Origin: Albugo candida | Lineage: Eukaryota; Oomycota; Peronosporomycetes; Albuginales; Albuginaceae | Length of the DNA stretch: 64,000 bases | NCBI GenBank assembly: GCA_905220665.1 | Contig: CAJNAR010000166.1 | Span: 310,001 to 374,000, forward strand | Direction: 5' to 3' | Position numbers and translations under genes: made by a program | Shown here: positions 42,126-52,699 of the stretch, piece by piece | How positions within the stretch are numbered: the stretch's first letter is position 1 | Layout of the letters: every line of letters begins with the position of its first letter | Notes under the pieces: model-generated | The model's input: only the letters and a program-made list of their open reading frames with translations | What the model was told of the DNA's origin: nothing | Database searches by the model: none

Positions 42126-43232
42126 ATGACCGACACACGACCCGATCACTTTTACTTGAAACCGTATTGTACCGCTTTTCTCGAATCAAGTACGCAAAGT
42201 ATGCAAAATCTCGAATCAAGTATTCAGAAAATTCTTCAAATGCCACCAAGACATTTCGAGATTTCATATAATCGACGTGATTTGATTTTATATGCGCTTG
42301 GCATAGGCGAGACAGACCGGCAATTCACACATGAATCCGACCCTTTTTTTGCAGCCTTTCCGCTTTGTACGTCAGTCAAATACGAGTGTTTCCTAATCAA
42401 ACACGTGTTTCATGTAGATCCGGTTATGTTCCCTTTTCTTGAAAATGCCCACGACATTTCATTCTTTCCGCCTAAATCGCTTTGCTTGGATGAAGGCACC
42501 TTCCCACCGATCAAATCAGTGATTCATGTTGAGCAAACTCTGGAAATCCATCACCTCATCGCAAATCAAAGTGCTACTTACCATTGTGAAAGCAGGATAC
42601 TCTCAATTCGCGGTGAAGTAAAAGGAGCTTTCATGGAAAGAGAGACGCTGATTAGAGATCAAAACGGCATTCTGCATGCTCGTCTTCTCAGTGGTCTATA
42701 CATTCCCGGACTGTGTGGGATCTGTAAAAATGAAATCGCAAGTCTTAGGTCACGTATTGTCATGCCTAGAGACCAAAAACCGGACTGGGAATTCAGTCTC
42801 AAGACAACACCAGAGCAAGCGATGCTCTATCGATTGTCAGGGTACGTATCTTTGTTGACGGACTGTAGGATCAGAAAACTGATATACGGCTTATTCACCA
42901 GCGACTATAATCCTCTACACATTGACCCTGACATTGCAATATCGTATGGATTCGAGAGCCCGGTCCTTCACGGGCTTTGTACAATGGGAATCACAGCTCG
43001 TGTTTTGTATAAAATTTTCTGCTGTCGAGTCCCGAGTCGATTTAAAAAAATTCGAGTGCGATTCAGAAAGCCTGTGTACCCGGGAGACTCCCTAAAGATT
43101 CAGATATGGCGACACTCAAGCGAGAACGATCAGCAGATAGTCGTTTTTCGCACAATCGTGCCAGAACGTGATTGTGTAGTTCTTGATGGCGGGGAGTTTA
43201 CTTATCTTCCTGGACAACGGGCCAGGCTATGA
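42126..43232 (+). CDS. MaoC-family (R)-enoyl-CoA hydratase-like protein, peroxisomal
   Basis: The open frame runs without a stop for 368 codons, but it contains a 60-nt in-frame intron (42842-42901; GTACGT donor, CACCAG acceptor). Removing it gives 348 aa and restores the hydratase-2 motif LSGDYNPLHIDPDIA, with the catalytic Asp and His and the downstream SPVLHGLCTMG. The N-terminal half shows the partner hot-dog fold, beginning near FEISYNRRDLILYALGIGETD. Family members hydrate trans-2-enoyl-CoA to (R)-3-hydroxyacyl-CoA in peroxisomal beta-oxidation. The C-terminal tripeptide Ala-Arg-Leu is a good PTS1 signal. Stand-alone hydratase, without the dehydrogenase domain of the multifunctional enzyme. 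Its stop lies 63 bp from the convergent CBS gene. Confidence 0.82.
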   Translation: MTDTRPDHFYLKPYCTAFLESSTQSMQNLESSIQKILQMPPRHFEISYNRRDLILYALGIGETDRQFTHESDPFFAAFPLCTSVKYECFLIKHVFHVDPVMFPFLENAHDISFFPPKSLCLDEGTFPPIKSVIHVEQTLEIHHLIANQSATYHCESRILSIRGEVKGAFMERETLIRDQNGILHARLLSGLYIPGLCGICKNEIASLRSRIVMPRDQKPDWEFSLKTTPEQAMLYRLSGYVSLLTDCRIRKLIYGLFTSDYNPLHIDPDIAISYGFESPVLHGLCTMGITARVLYKIFCCRVPSRFKKIRVRFRKPVYPGDSLKIQIWRHSSENDQQIVVFRTIVPERDCVVLDGGEFTYLPGQRARL

Positions 43233-43295
43233 TTCGCACAAAGCAAAAAAGTCTATAGAGTGAATAATTTCAGAATTAATGAAGCACGAGACGTC

Positions 43296-44803
43296 TCAGC
43301 TTTCATTGCGCGTAATGTACGCCAATAAATCGATCCGTGTGACGACTCCAAAGATCACCGACTTGATGGCCATACTTCCACCCTTGTGTATACATTTTTG
43401 CTCCGTTACGACAAGAGCAAAATGATCGCGGTCAAAAATTCGACTGAGATCGTACAGTGATGTCTGTGTGCTGACCTTTTTAAATTGCTTGTACATGGCT
43501 TTCTCGACAGGATCAGTTGGCCTCACACGACCGGGCATGAGCTTTGAGATAAGATTCCCTTCGGAGACTACACCGACAACCGAGTTGTCCTTATTCATGA
43601 CTGGAAGATTGTCAAAGCCTTCCTTTCGCAGCAAGTCGATAGCTTCTCGGCATGTCACATCAGTTGTTATGGTCACTGGAGCTTGAAGCGGAAGATCTGA
43701 TACTGTCTTAGATGCCCACCATGTGCCACTCAATTGATTCTTGACCACATCTTCCACATATCCATGCTCATACATCCAATCATCTGAGAGAAATTTGCTC
43801 ATATAATTTCGGATTGAATCAGGCAGGATCACAACGCACTTTTGACCCTTTTGCAAATCTTTGGCCGCCTGAAGTGCTGCCACCATTGCTGATCCACAAG
43901 AGCCGCCACAAAGTAAACCTTCCTCTCGAATCAAACGCCGAGCCATACGGAAGGATTCAGCGTCATCTGTTTTTATCCAGCGATCAACAAGTGATCGATC
44001 GAGAACGTCAGGGATGAAATCGTAACCTATGCCTTCAACCTGATACGCTTGGAGTTTGTTTTCATCATTGAGAGATCCTGGCTGCGCCAGAATGGATCCT
44101 TTTGGATCGGCCCCAACCATGATTACATTCGGGCATGTCTCTTTTATTTTTCTGGCTAGACCTGTGATAGTTCCACCAGTTCCGGCCCCTACCACCACCA
44201 TATCGATCTCATCATCACAGGCGTCTAAAATTTCTTGTGCCGTTCCTTCATAGTGAGCCAATGGATTCGATGGGTTTGTGTACTGATCTAAAATATGCGA
44301 GTTTGGTATCTCTTTGTTGAGTCGCTTGGCAACGCCTATATGAGATTCCGGCGAGTCAAAGGGTGCCTCGGTCGGAGTACGAATAATTTCAGCTCCAAGT
44401 GCTTTGAGGACATCTACTTTTTCTTGCGACATCTTCTCGGGCAATGTAATGATCATGCGAAATCCATAGATGGCCGCAGCCAATGCAAGTCCGATCCCGG
44501 TGTTTCCACTTGTGGGTTCAATCAGTGTGTCACCTGGTTTGATGCGGCCACTTGCCATAGCATCCTCAATCATCCGCTTCCCGATACGGTCTTTGACGGA
44601 ACCCCCAGCATTGAAGAATTCACATTTGGCAAGCAGGTCACACTTCAGTCCAGCTTTTTTCACAATCTTCCCAGCATTATTTCAGTCAGAAAACTTCAAA
44701 TATTTGTCGTAAATTGTCTTACCTTGTGTAAGCGCACTAATGGAGTGTTTCCAATGTGCTCCAACACGGAGTTCAGTACTTTACATTTATTTTCGCTGCA
44801 CAT
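43296..44803 (-). CDS. CBS: Cystathionine beta-synthase
   Basis: Exon 1 (44723-44803) and exon 2 (43296-44666), intron 56 nt, encode 483 aa. The PLP fold has [14 protein letters not shown] at the start, Lys52 in NAGGSVKDR as the Schiff-base lysine, [11 protein letters not shown], the phosphate-binding [10 protein letters not shown] and [10 protein letters not shown]. Two C-terminal CBS (Bateman) domains follow ([33 protein letters not shown]). It condenses serine with homocysteine to cystathionine, or makes H2S, in the cytosol. The N-terminus lacks the Cys/His heme-binding extension of the animal enzyme. Exon 1 supplies the ATG and the first motif; the longest open frame alone would start too late. 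Confidence 0.9.
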
Positions 44804-45481
44804 GAAGCTTTATCAATTTGCGTCCTGTAACAAGAATAGATACCTTCTTACCGAGTGCCATTTGTATGCTGTTCAGCGACGGAACACGATTCTGTATCGG
44901 AAGAGGGCATATGCGCACAGCTGTATATGGCAAGTGGATAGTAGAACTAATTATGTGCTTGAAAAGGTGGGCAGCATGACAGCTTTTATTGGCAAGGAAA
45001 GCACCAATCAATGAAGCATCTAACGAATGTCACTGCCACACACATTTAGGGATTGCTGACACATGTCCGCTTCGAAATTAATTGCGACGTAGTAGTATGC
45101 GTCTACAAGTGATGGTAGTCTGTGAATGACAGTTGCATGGAAGTTCTTCAGGCCTGCTACATAATGTCAGCGTGTGTCACATCTTTATGGACTAGCGCCG
45201 CAAGAGTACGAACCTTGACGTACTGGACCAGCTATGTGTGTGACAGTGAACATTTAGAGCTTATGTGACTAGAAAGTTGTTCTGAGCGATTTAGCGACAG
45301 CTTTCACTCATTGTGTAGACTCAAATTCCAGTGTGAAAGAAATAGAGTTGTATTTGTTGACTAACAAAATGCGGTAGTTCTTATATTCCATGCGCTCAGA
45401 TCATTGCAACATAGCTATTCATTCACACTACAAGTTTATCTCCATATGATGTAAGACCTAAAAGTAGGAGAAAGTGCCCAC
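44804..45481. promoter_or_regulatory. Divergent intergenic region
   Basis: 678 bp between the CBS start and the Pho88-like start. Open frames are short and motif-free. It should carry both promoters; no specific element was recognised. Confidence 0.3.
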
Positions 45482-46247
45482 ATGGCTCCCAATCTAAAAT
45501 TGATTGGCATCACGGGAATCCTCATTGTATCGAGCAAATGGTATTTGGACACCTCCAATCCAGGTAAAAAAAACCAGAACTTGACAATACGATCTCACGT
45601 GCATTAGTTCATGTCTGGCTCGTTCGTGGTGGATTTTTCTTCTCGCAATGCTTTATCTATGCGCTTTTGCTTTATTTGTTTTACAAGGCTAAGGTATCTT
45701 ACCTCGCGGGTTGTCAAATGATTGCTACATGACGCTTTTTGTGATCGCCAGCATACAAAAGAAATCGGTACTGTCAAAGTGGAAAAAGATGAAACATTTG
45801 GTCAAACAAACGCCGAAACAAAGCTGCTTTCTGTGTCCGATTACGATCAAAGTATTTGTCTTGAAGAATTGCAAAGAGTATGAGATTCTGATTGGAATTT
45901 CTGTCTTAATTGAGTGAGAACCATTGCAGATTGCAATCGGGTCCGCAGTAACAGCGTTTTTGCACTGGAAATGGGATTTATATCCCCCACTCATCATACA
46001 AGCGGTGAACCAGCCATACGCTTTGCTGTACTCGCCACTTGCAAAGATACATCTATTTCAACAACGAGCATGGGGGAAACTTCGAAGGCCATGGACAGAC
46101 AATAATGCGCTGACAATGGACTCGCAATGGAAGAGGTGGAATGGAACAATCAACTCCGCCATTTCTGGGGACGCTTCATCACAGACGCGCAAAGCTTCAA
46201 AAGGGAAGGAGAAAGCAAAAAAAGGTTCCACAAAGAAAAAACAGTAA
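45482..46247 (+). CDS. Pho88/SND3-like ER membrane targeting protein
   Basis: Four exons (45482-45563, 45608-45693, 45752-45877, 45930-46247; introns 44, 58 and 52 nt) give 203 aa. The N-terminal LKLIGITGILIVSSK and GGFFFSQCFIYALLLYLFYK hydrophobic segments are followed by KVEKDETFG, SDYDQS, a third hydrophobic stretch (AVTAFLHWKWDLYPPLIIQ), KIHLF and RRPW, in the order found in Pho88. The C-terminus is a Lys-rich tail. Yeast Pho88/Snd3 works in SRP-independent targeting of membrane proteins to the ER. None of the exons alone would be convincing; the family order across all four supports the model. Confidence 0.72.
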
Positions 46248-46720
46248 AGATTCTAATCCTGGTAATATAGGTGCTAGGTAGCTGAAACTCCGTTTTTACT
46301 TGAGTGTGTTTTTCTACGAAAGGTGCTTGAAAAAATAGCAATTACACCACTGCGTAATTTCGGTCCCACGGCCCTCCTGATGTGGTGTCGCGACCAAGAT
46401 AGCGTGCACTTCCCAACAATTGTCAAACTAGCGCTTGATGCATCGATGAGAAGCATGGCTTTCTTAGATAACTAGCTTTTGCTCTTAGGTTCTTGATCAA
46501 ACTAAATATATTCGAGAGTAAGCACTTGATGCTTCTTCAGATTTGCCAAGTTTCAAATCTTGAGCATAACACATATTGATGAAGGTTCCTTGTCAGAACG
46601 TGCCATATCGATTGCGAAAACATTTTTTCGGTATAAGAAGGTCAATAAGAGACACGAGAGGGAACTCAAGGCGAAAAGTGTAATTCGTATTCAATCTATA
46701 TTGTAACCTTGCAAGCTGTT
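46248..46720. other. Convergent intergenic spacer
   Basis: 473 bp between the stop codons of the Pho88-like gene and the topoisomerase gene. No open frame with support and no clear terminator-like hairpin. Confidence 0.3.
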
Positions 46721-49700
46721 TTATTTAGTGAACTCACTAACTGGCTGATGTCCGCCATCCTCAACTAGCTTCTCACGTAATGTCAGCAGCTCCCTGCGCC
46801 ACATTTCCTCTGGCGTCGTCTCTTGTAGTGTATGTAGCTCCGTCAGTCTTTTTTTATGCTCTTCTTCGAGTTTGTTGGCTTTATCGAGCGTGAAGCTCCA
46901 CATCGACATGTTGAGAAGATAATCAAAACCTTCTGAAGAGTTACCATTCGCCGACATGTTACCATATCGAAATTGTTGCTCTGGAGTATATCCTTGGGAG
47001 TCCAGTAAGCATGCAACTTGTCGTTTGGTCATTTTCCTTGTGAGAATGCTCTGAAGATCACCGGTACTCACTTGTGAGATAAACCGGATTCGATTTTGTA
47101 ATTCTAAAACGTCGCATTCGTGTTTTTTCACCAAGTACTCCTTTCGACGTTTGTATAAATCCAATCGCACAGGAAAAAACATTTTGATGATATCATCGGA
47201 GCCCGAAAAGCGCTGCAGAGTAGAGTTAGTGTCGAACGCGTGCATGTTGTTGGTGTTCAATTTTGATTCCAGCTTGAAGAATTGAATTAATTCCACCGGG
47301 GTCATATCGCGGAAGAATGTCGAGTCGGCACGAGATAGCTGGATCCGGAAACATACATGTTCTTCAGAGTGATGTTCTGTAAATGAACGAATCAGCTTTT
47401 TCTGGAGTAAATCCCATAGCGTCTTCTTGTAGTCATCAGTCCACTTTCCAATAGGAAGCTCGGCTATCTCTAGTGTTGTGGCGTTTAAATGTCGAATTGT
47501 TCCCTGGGTTGTGTAGGACTGCAATCCGGCTGCATGAATGGTACCCCGAAAGCCTCGAAACCAGGGCAAGAGAGATTCTGACGGTGGACTTTGATCAAGA
47601 TGATGTTGCGAATTTAGTGAATCGATTCGACAAAGCACGCGATCGATAACTTCGATCGGATTATGATTTGGTATATATGTGGACCAGCCCGTCCCAATTC
47701 CTTCACATCCATTTATCAGTAACATTGGTATGATAGGGACGTAGTACTGGGGCTCAACAGAGATCCCGTCGTCGTCATTGTAGCGCAATAATGCATCGTC
47801 TTCTTCTGGATATATCAGCCGTGTGTATTTACTCAGCTTCGTAAAGATATATCGAGGGCTAGCAGCATCTTTTCCACCTTGAAGGCGGGTTCCGAATTGA
47901 CCTGAAGGATACAGCATATTGATGTTATTGGAACCAACATAGTCCTGCGCCATGTTAACAATAGTAGAGTGCAGCGATGCCTCACCATGATGATACGCTG
48001 TATGCTCACTACAATATCCGGCCAGCTGTGCTACTTTCATTTCCTGTGAAAGTTTTTTCTTGAGACATGCGAACAATACCTTCCGTTGAGATGTTTTCAA
48101 CCCGTCAATAGCGGACGGGATTGACCGCGTGTTATCGGCACGAGAGAATTGGATCAATTCTTGATTGACAAAGTCACTATAGGAAAACACACCTTGCTTT
48201 TTACAAAGAAAGGAATTGACATCGTAGTTTTGTAGTAACCAATTCTTCCGGTCATGAGCACGTGCTTTACTGAACACCATTTCGAGTAATTGCCCATCCT
48301 CTTCACCTTCCCATTTCATTTGAATCAGATGCTTCTTCAGATTGGAAAAATACTCGCGGGCTTCTGCACTGGTACTTGTTCCCAGGCCTTTATAATATTT
48401 AATGTAATAGTTTTTTCTCTCGTCTGCAGCAAGATTTTTTCGCCATTCAAGGTAATCTGGTGAGCTGTAGAAGCTCAGAGGACTTTTTACCTGTGAATCT
48501 CTTTTTGGTATTGCTTTGATGATTGGAGTCACAAACACCTGGATAAATTCTTTTGATCGTAGTAAATTCGGCCAGAACGTGTGGAAGATATTGAACAATA
48601 ATCCTTTAATATGCGAGCCATCATGATCTTGATCTGTCATTACGATAACATGACCATATCGAAGTTGCTGACGTTTCTCTATAGTAGCATATGACTCCCC
48701 CATTTGAAGTCCTAGTATCGTGCATAGATTCATAAATTCGGAATTTTTGGATAATTGATTGATTGTTGCGTCCCGTACATTCAGAAGCTTACCCCTTAGT
48801 GGAAAGACGCCAAAACGATCCCTTCCCACGACTGCAAGCCCAGCAACGGCTAATGCTTTTGCGGAATCACCCTCGGTGAGTATAAGCGAGCACTCATGCG
48901 ACTGCGATCCACCAGCAAGATTAGCGTCTTCAAGCTTTGATACATTCAGTATTGATTTCGATCGGGCTGTGGATACCTTTTTCATCAATGCTGAGCGCTG
49001 TTTTGATCGAATACCTTGCACAGTTTGCTCCACAATACCTGTATCACGTATAACTGCTTTCAGGAAACGATCCGGAAGATTACAAAGGGTCCCAAAACTT
49101 GCAGGTCGGGATGTTAGACATTCTTTCATTTGAGAGTCGAATGTGGGATTCTCAATCATGCAGTTGATGTAAAGTGCAAGATATGGCTTTACTTGAGCTG
49201 GGGTGGCATTCAATTCCGAATATTTTTTTGCAATGTGATCCGCAACTCGCTTCGTAATTTGTTCGGCGACATGAAGGACATGCGTTCCACCACGAAGCGT
49301 TGATATTCCATTCACGAAACTGACTTGAGTAAAGCCTACTTCTGATGGTAAAACACCAATGTGCCAAAACCTGTTGATGCGTGATATGACACAGCTGAAA
49401 TCAGTTTTCGCCGAAGACAATTTCTGATCCCCCTTAAATGCCTGAATGTATGATTCGAATCCGGAGATAGGAATTATACTTCCATTCAAACTTACTGTAA
49501 CATCGTCGACACAACCGGCTACGTCATAGACTCGCTTCTCCAATAGCCGTAATGTATCTGTACTTAGGGACTCCAATTGGAATAAATTCAAGTCTGGAGA
49601 GAACGAGATGCGAGTATAATCTTTATCACCAGCTGGTAATGGTTCAATCTCTGGTCTCTCTCGTTCCCGCATATTATTTCGCCAAACTTGTCTGTACTTC

Positions 49701-50431
49701 ATACCTGTGATTGTATCTCCGGTCTCCACAACGAATGTTTTGCTAAAAATATTGGTTAATTTTGCTCCGTAGCCATGCCTGCCGCCCGTGAAACGAGTAC
49801 TACCATCGTCAAAGTTTGATCCGGTTAAAAGATTCCCGAAAACAAGTTCGGGTACGTATATCCCTTCCGTTGGGTGTATTTGGACAGGAATACCGCGACC
49901 GTCATTATGGACCATGATGCAGGGTTCGTTTGCAATTGTCGTGTCAATAACCACATCTAATTTTTGCATGGTACGATCTCTTTTCTTATTATCCAGTGCG
50001 TTTACAACGATCTCATCAAATATTTTGTAAAGAGCAGGAACATATTCTATGGAATCTAGTGTCATTTCTACTTTATTTTCGATTGCATTTTCATTTACGA
50101 TCCATACATTTTCCGTTACTTTTTCCATTGAGCCAATATACATTTCAGGTCGCAACAAAACATGTTCTAGCGGTGTTTTCCGCTGAAATGTGCATTCGAG
50201 CGAGCGGTGAATAGAAAGATCGGAAACGCTAAAAGACTGACATCTGACCAATTTTCTCTGCGGTATTTGTTTGAAAAAACTTACCGTTATCGACCGCTTG
50301 CTAGCGAAGCGCAGGTGCGCACGAAGGACACGGTCCAATGAGTAGTATCGAGCATACGTCCACATAAGAACTATGATTGATCGGATTGGAGGCAACATTC
50401 TCCAATCACGAACAGTTGATAGTGGTTTCAT
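46721..50431 (-). CDS. DNA topoisomerase II, short form, probably mitochondrial
   Basis: 1,236 aa, single exon. Domains in order: GHKL ATPase (NALDNKKRD, then GRHGYGAKLTNIFS), transducer (DFSCVISRINRFWH), TOPRIM (LILTEGDSAKALAVAG, PLRGKLLNVRDA, DQDHDGSHIKGLLFN), and the breakage-reunion domain with DGLKTSQRKVLFACLKKK, GGKDAASPRYIFTKLS (active Arg-Tyr, Tyr861) and GTGWSTYIPNHNP. The enzyme passes duplexes through an ATP-gated double-strand break. It ends soon after the coiled-coil core, lacking the long charged nuclear C-terminal domain. It carries about 80 extra N-terminal residues rich in Arg, Ser and hydrophobics with few acids, as expected of a mitochondrial presequence. Localisation is inference. 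Confidence 0.85.
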   Translation of the reverse strand: MKPLSTVRDWRMLPPIRSIIVLMWTYARYYSLDRVLRAHLRFASKRSITVSFFKQIPQRKLVRCQSFSVSDLSIHRSLECTFQRKTPLEHVLLRPEMYIGSMEKVTENVWIVNENAIENKVEMTLDSIEYVPALYKIFDEIVVNALDNKKRDRTMQKLDVVIDTTIANEPCIMVHNDGRGIPVQIHPTEGIYVPELVFGNLLTGSNFDDGSTRFTGGRHGYGAKLTNIFSKTFVVETGDTITGMKYRQVWRNNMRERERPEIEPLPAGDKDYTRISFSPDLNLFQLESLSTDTLRLLEKRVYDVAGCVDDVTVSLNGSIIPISGFESYIQAFKGDQKLSSAKTDFSCVISRINRFWHIGVLPSEVGFTQVSFVNGISTLRGGTHVLHVAEQITKRVADHIAKKYSELNATPAQVKPYLALYINCMIENPTFDSQMKECLTSRPASFGTLCNLPDRFLKAVIRDTGIVEQTVQGIRSKQRSALMKKVSTARSKSILNVSKLEDANLAGGSQSHECSLILTEGDSAKALAVAGLAVVGRDRFGVFPLRGKLLNVRDATINQLSKNSEFMNLCTILGLQMGESYATIEKRQQLRYGHVIVMTDQDHDGSHIKGLLFNIFHTFWPNLLRSKEFIQVFVTPIIKAIPKRDSQVKSPLSFYSSPDYLEWRKNLAADERKNYYIKYYKGLGTSTSAEAREYFSNLKKHLIQMKWEGEEDGQLLEMVFSKARAHDRKNWLLQNYDVNSFLCKKQGVFSYSDFVNQELIQFSRADNTRSIPSAIDGLKTSQRKVLFACLKKKLSQEMKVAQLAGYCSEHTAYHHGEASLHSTIVNMAQDYVGSNNINMLYPSGQFGTRLQGGKDAASPRYIFTKLSKYTRLIYPEEDDALLRYNDDDGISVEPQYYVPIIPMLLINGCEGIGTGWSTYIPNHNPIEVIDRVLCRIDSLNSQHHLDQSPPSESLLPWFRGFRGTIHAAGLQSYTTQGTIRHLNATTLEIAELPIGKWTDDYKKTLWDLLQKKLIRSFTEHHSEEHVCFRIQLSRADSTFFRDMTPVELIQFFKLESKLNTNNMHAFDTNSTLQRFSGSDDIIKMFFPVRLDLYKRRKEYLVKKHECDVLELQNRIRFISQVSTGDLQSILTRKMTKRQVACLLDSQGYTPEQQFRYGNMSANGNSSEGFDYLLNMSMWSFTLDKANKLEEEHKKRLTELHTLQETTPEEMWRRELLTLREKLVEDGGHQPVSEFTK

Positions 50432-50658
50432 AGTATCATCAAATACAGCTTAGTTGTGGGGCTTATTGGATGAGAAATTCACGACCTCTGAGTCAAAAGA
50501 AATACCGAAACTGATAATGGCAATCTGCTAAGGTACATTTTTGTCGAATAGGTACACTTGGCATAGCTCGATGTTGACAATTAGCCTTTTGTGGAGGGAA
50601 GACCTGAAATTGACCTGAAATTGCGGAAATAAAGTCTTGCTACTTCTTCAAATTTCTC

Positions 50659-51900
50659 CTATGGGCCTTCGGCGTGTGATTTCCTTCCCACTTCTGTATT
50701 TTTCGTGTCAAGGACAATGACTTGAGGTATAGTACCAGGGAATCGCTTGATTTCAAATTTTTTTGATTTTAATATGACACGCTCCATCATTATGATTTCT
50801 TGTCCCAGCTTTCCATCTCTCTGATAATAACGTATTCCCGTTCTTTTGTCACGGATCACAGGCAAGAATTGTTTATCTACACCATACCGTTTCCACGCAT
50901 CATTGTATTTTGCTGCAAATTGTGTGGGCTTCGTTCTGGCTTGATAAAGGAGCTTCAGGTACGCAATTTTACTTTCTATCTTTCCACTAGCTTTTTGATA
51001 ATATTTTGCTACTGCTGATCTAGTATTAGTAGCAGTGATTGTAGACAATCTTTTCTTGAAGTTTTTGAAAGCAGAAGGCGCCAATTCAGGTTTATTTGTA
51101 CTTGAATCGTACCGTATATGACTGAAATCGATGGATTTCACGATCGGCTTATCCGAAACTTTTTCAACTCGTCTAACTGGTACGATCTTGTCTGAAGTAT
51201 CACTTTCGCGTGCACCATGCGTATCGTCAAGACGGCTACCCGATGCTTCAGCTGATTTACCCTTCACGTAGTTCATGTTCTCACCCACACGATTTGATGC
51301 ACCATTCGTTTTGTCAGATCCAGAAGCTTTCCATTCAGCTAATGCACCGTCGAGTGAATGATCGCGCCTCTGCACGAACTCTGCTTTCAAATTCGCCGAT
51401 CCAGGCAATAATTGTCCTATTGAGCTCTCTGATAGAGACGCAGTCTTTAGATGTATCCCGTGTTGTGTGACAAAAGAACTTGCATCTCGCGGTTCGCTTT
51501 TCGTCTCCGCTTCGCCAGTTTTCCGAACATTGAAAGTCGATTGCGAAAGGATTCCTGGATCAGATGCCGCTTTCTCGTCGTTAGATGTCTCCAAGCTTTT
51601 ACTTCTTCGCTCGTAGTTCTCACTCAGTTTATTGGTGGAAAGCGTTCCTGCACGTTGAGAACCTGGCATGCTGATACTCTTAGTGAAGCGAGTCTGGTCC
51701 TTTACTGTCTGAAGACTTCTTTGTGCTTGCGGATCGCCTCCTCGACTAACTTCATAAGCGAGTTCAGATTGTACTTGGTCGTCGTGTGGCACCGGCTGGA
51801 AAGACACCGCAATCGTGGAATTTTGATCCTCGATAAATGCTACGAAGATGAAAATAGGCAACAGAAGCGCCGTGACGTGCTTCTTTGACCGTGCTACCAT
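50659..51900 (-). CDS. Secreted RxLR-like effector candidate A1
   Basis: The ATG at 51900 starts MVARSKKH and a hydrophobic signal peptide (ALLLPIFIFVAF); the frame is open six codons further but only to a TTG. Total 413 aa. About 60 residues in lies an RxLQ motif (RSLQ) followed by DQTR, SISMPGSQRAGTLSTNKL and a charged YERRSKSLE segment that could play the part of dEER. The middle is Ser/Thr-rich and the C-terminal 130 residues are basic and helical. It is paralogous to A2, sharing the first 130 residues closely and the C-terminal end only loosely. No internal 414-nt repeat. Function is not shown by sequence; secretion and an RxLR-type motif suggest a host-translocated effector. Confidence 0.7.
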   Translation of the reverse strand: MVARSKKHVTALLLPIFIFVAFIEDQNSTIAVSFQPVPHDDQVQSELAYEVSRGGDPQAQRSLQTVKDQTRFTKSISMPGSQRAGTLSTNKLSENYERRSKSLETSNDEKAASDPGILSQSTFNVRKTGEAETKSEPRDASSFVTQHGIHLKTASLSESSIGQLLPGSANLKAEFVQRRDHSLDGALAEWKASGSDKTNGASNRVGENMNYVKGKSAEASGSRLDDTHGARESDTSDKIVPVRRVEKVSDKPIVKSIDFSHIRYDSSTNKPELAPSAFKNFKKRLSTITATNTRSAVAKYYQKASGKIESKIAYLKLLYQARTKPTQFAAKYNDAWKRYGVDKQFLPVIRDKRTGIRYYQRDGKLGQEIIMMERVILKSKKFEIKRFPGTIPQVIVLDTKNTEVGRKSHAEGP

Positions 51901-52024
51901 CGTATACTGCAGCGTCAATTGATAAATGTGTCATTTTTACATTGCCGTGACATCATGACTATTCGTTGACACGTGGCTGAAGGCATGGCTAGATTGTCAG
52001 AGCTGGCTGATCCAGTCGACAACT

Positions 52025-52045
52025 CATGCCACTGCACGAGCAGGT
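52025..52045 (-). promoter_or_regulatory. Conserved upstream element of A1
   Basis: CATGCCACTGCACGAGCAGG (plus-strand reading), about 125 bp upstream of the A1 ATG, is nearly identical to segments upstream of A2, B2 and B1. It may be a promoter element or simply conserved by descent. Confidence 0.45.
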
Positions 52046-52699
52046 GTGATGCGTATATTTACTGGATTATGAGTTGTCACAACAAACGTATGGGCTAGGT
52101 GGGTCCGGACCGTATTTAATGAGCTGTTCTCATGTGACACGAAAGGGTCTGGCCTCAACTCAACAGAGGAAGCGCTCATTACAAAGCCATCTGGATCGAG
52201 TGCGTTGTCCCAGAGACGTACACAGTAAGCAGGGTGTATCACACTGATTGACAGTATTTCTTTTGTCGTGGTGGTGTAGGCCGACTGCATTAAGCAATGT
52301 TGTCTGCATCTTCTGGACAGCCTAGGCAAATCAATTGTTTAGTTGTAGTGAATAGATAACTCCCAACTGAGAAGTTTTTTTACGATCTGATGATGTCTGA
52401 TGCCTCAGGAATGCTACAAAAGTCATTGATAGCGCTATTTTTTTTAATCAGCCATTCAAAGTAAGTTGGGAATCTGCAACTGCTGTGGCTCTGCGCAGGG
52501 GTGGTATTGTAGCCAGACGTGCAAAGATGCCACTTGAGCACTATTCGTCTACTCGGTCGAAACTTGATGCACCAAAGTATTAGTTGCTTATTTTAGGCTA
52601 TCAGCGACAGCCATAGGCTCGTACGCTCAACTAACCAGCTCGTTTTAATTGGCATGACTTGAACGTCGCCTGAATTATTAATTACCAGGAGCTACAGCC

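Noticed and set aside
44663..44663. Start of cystathionine beta-synthase at an in-frame GTG
   Set aside because: An upstream exon with a good ATG, the [14 protein letters not shown] motif and a 56-nt GT-AG intron gives a complete N-terminus.
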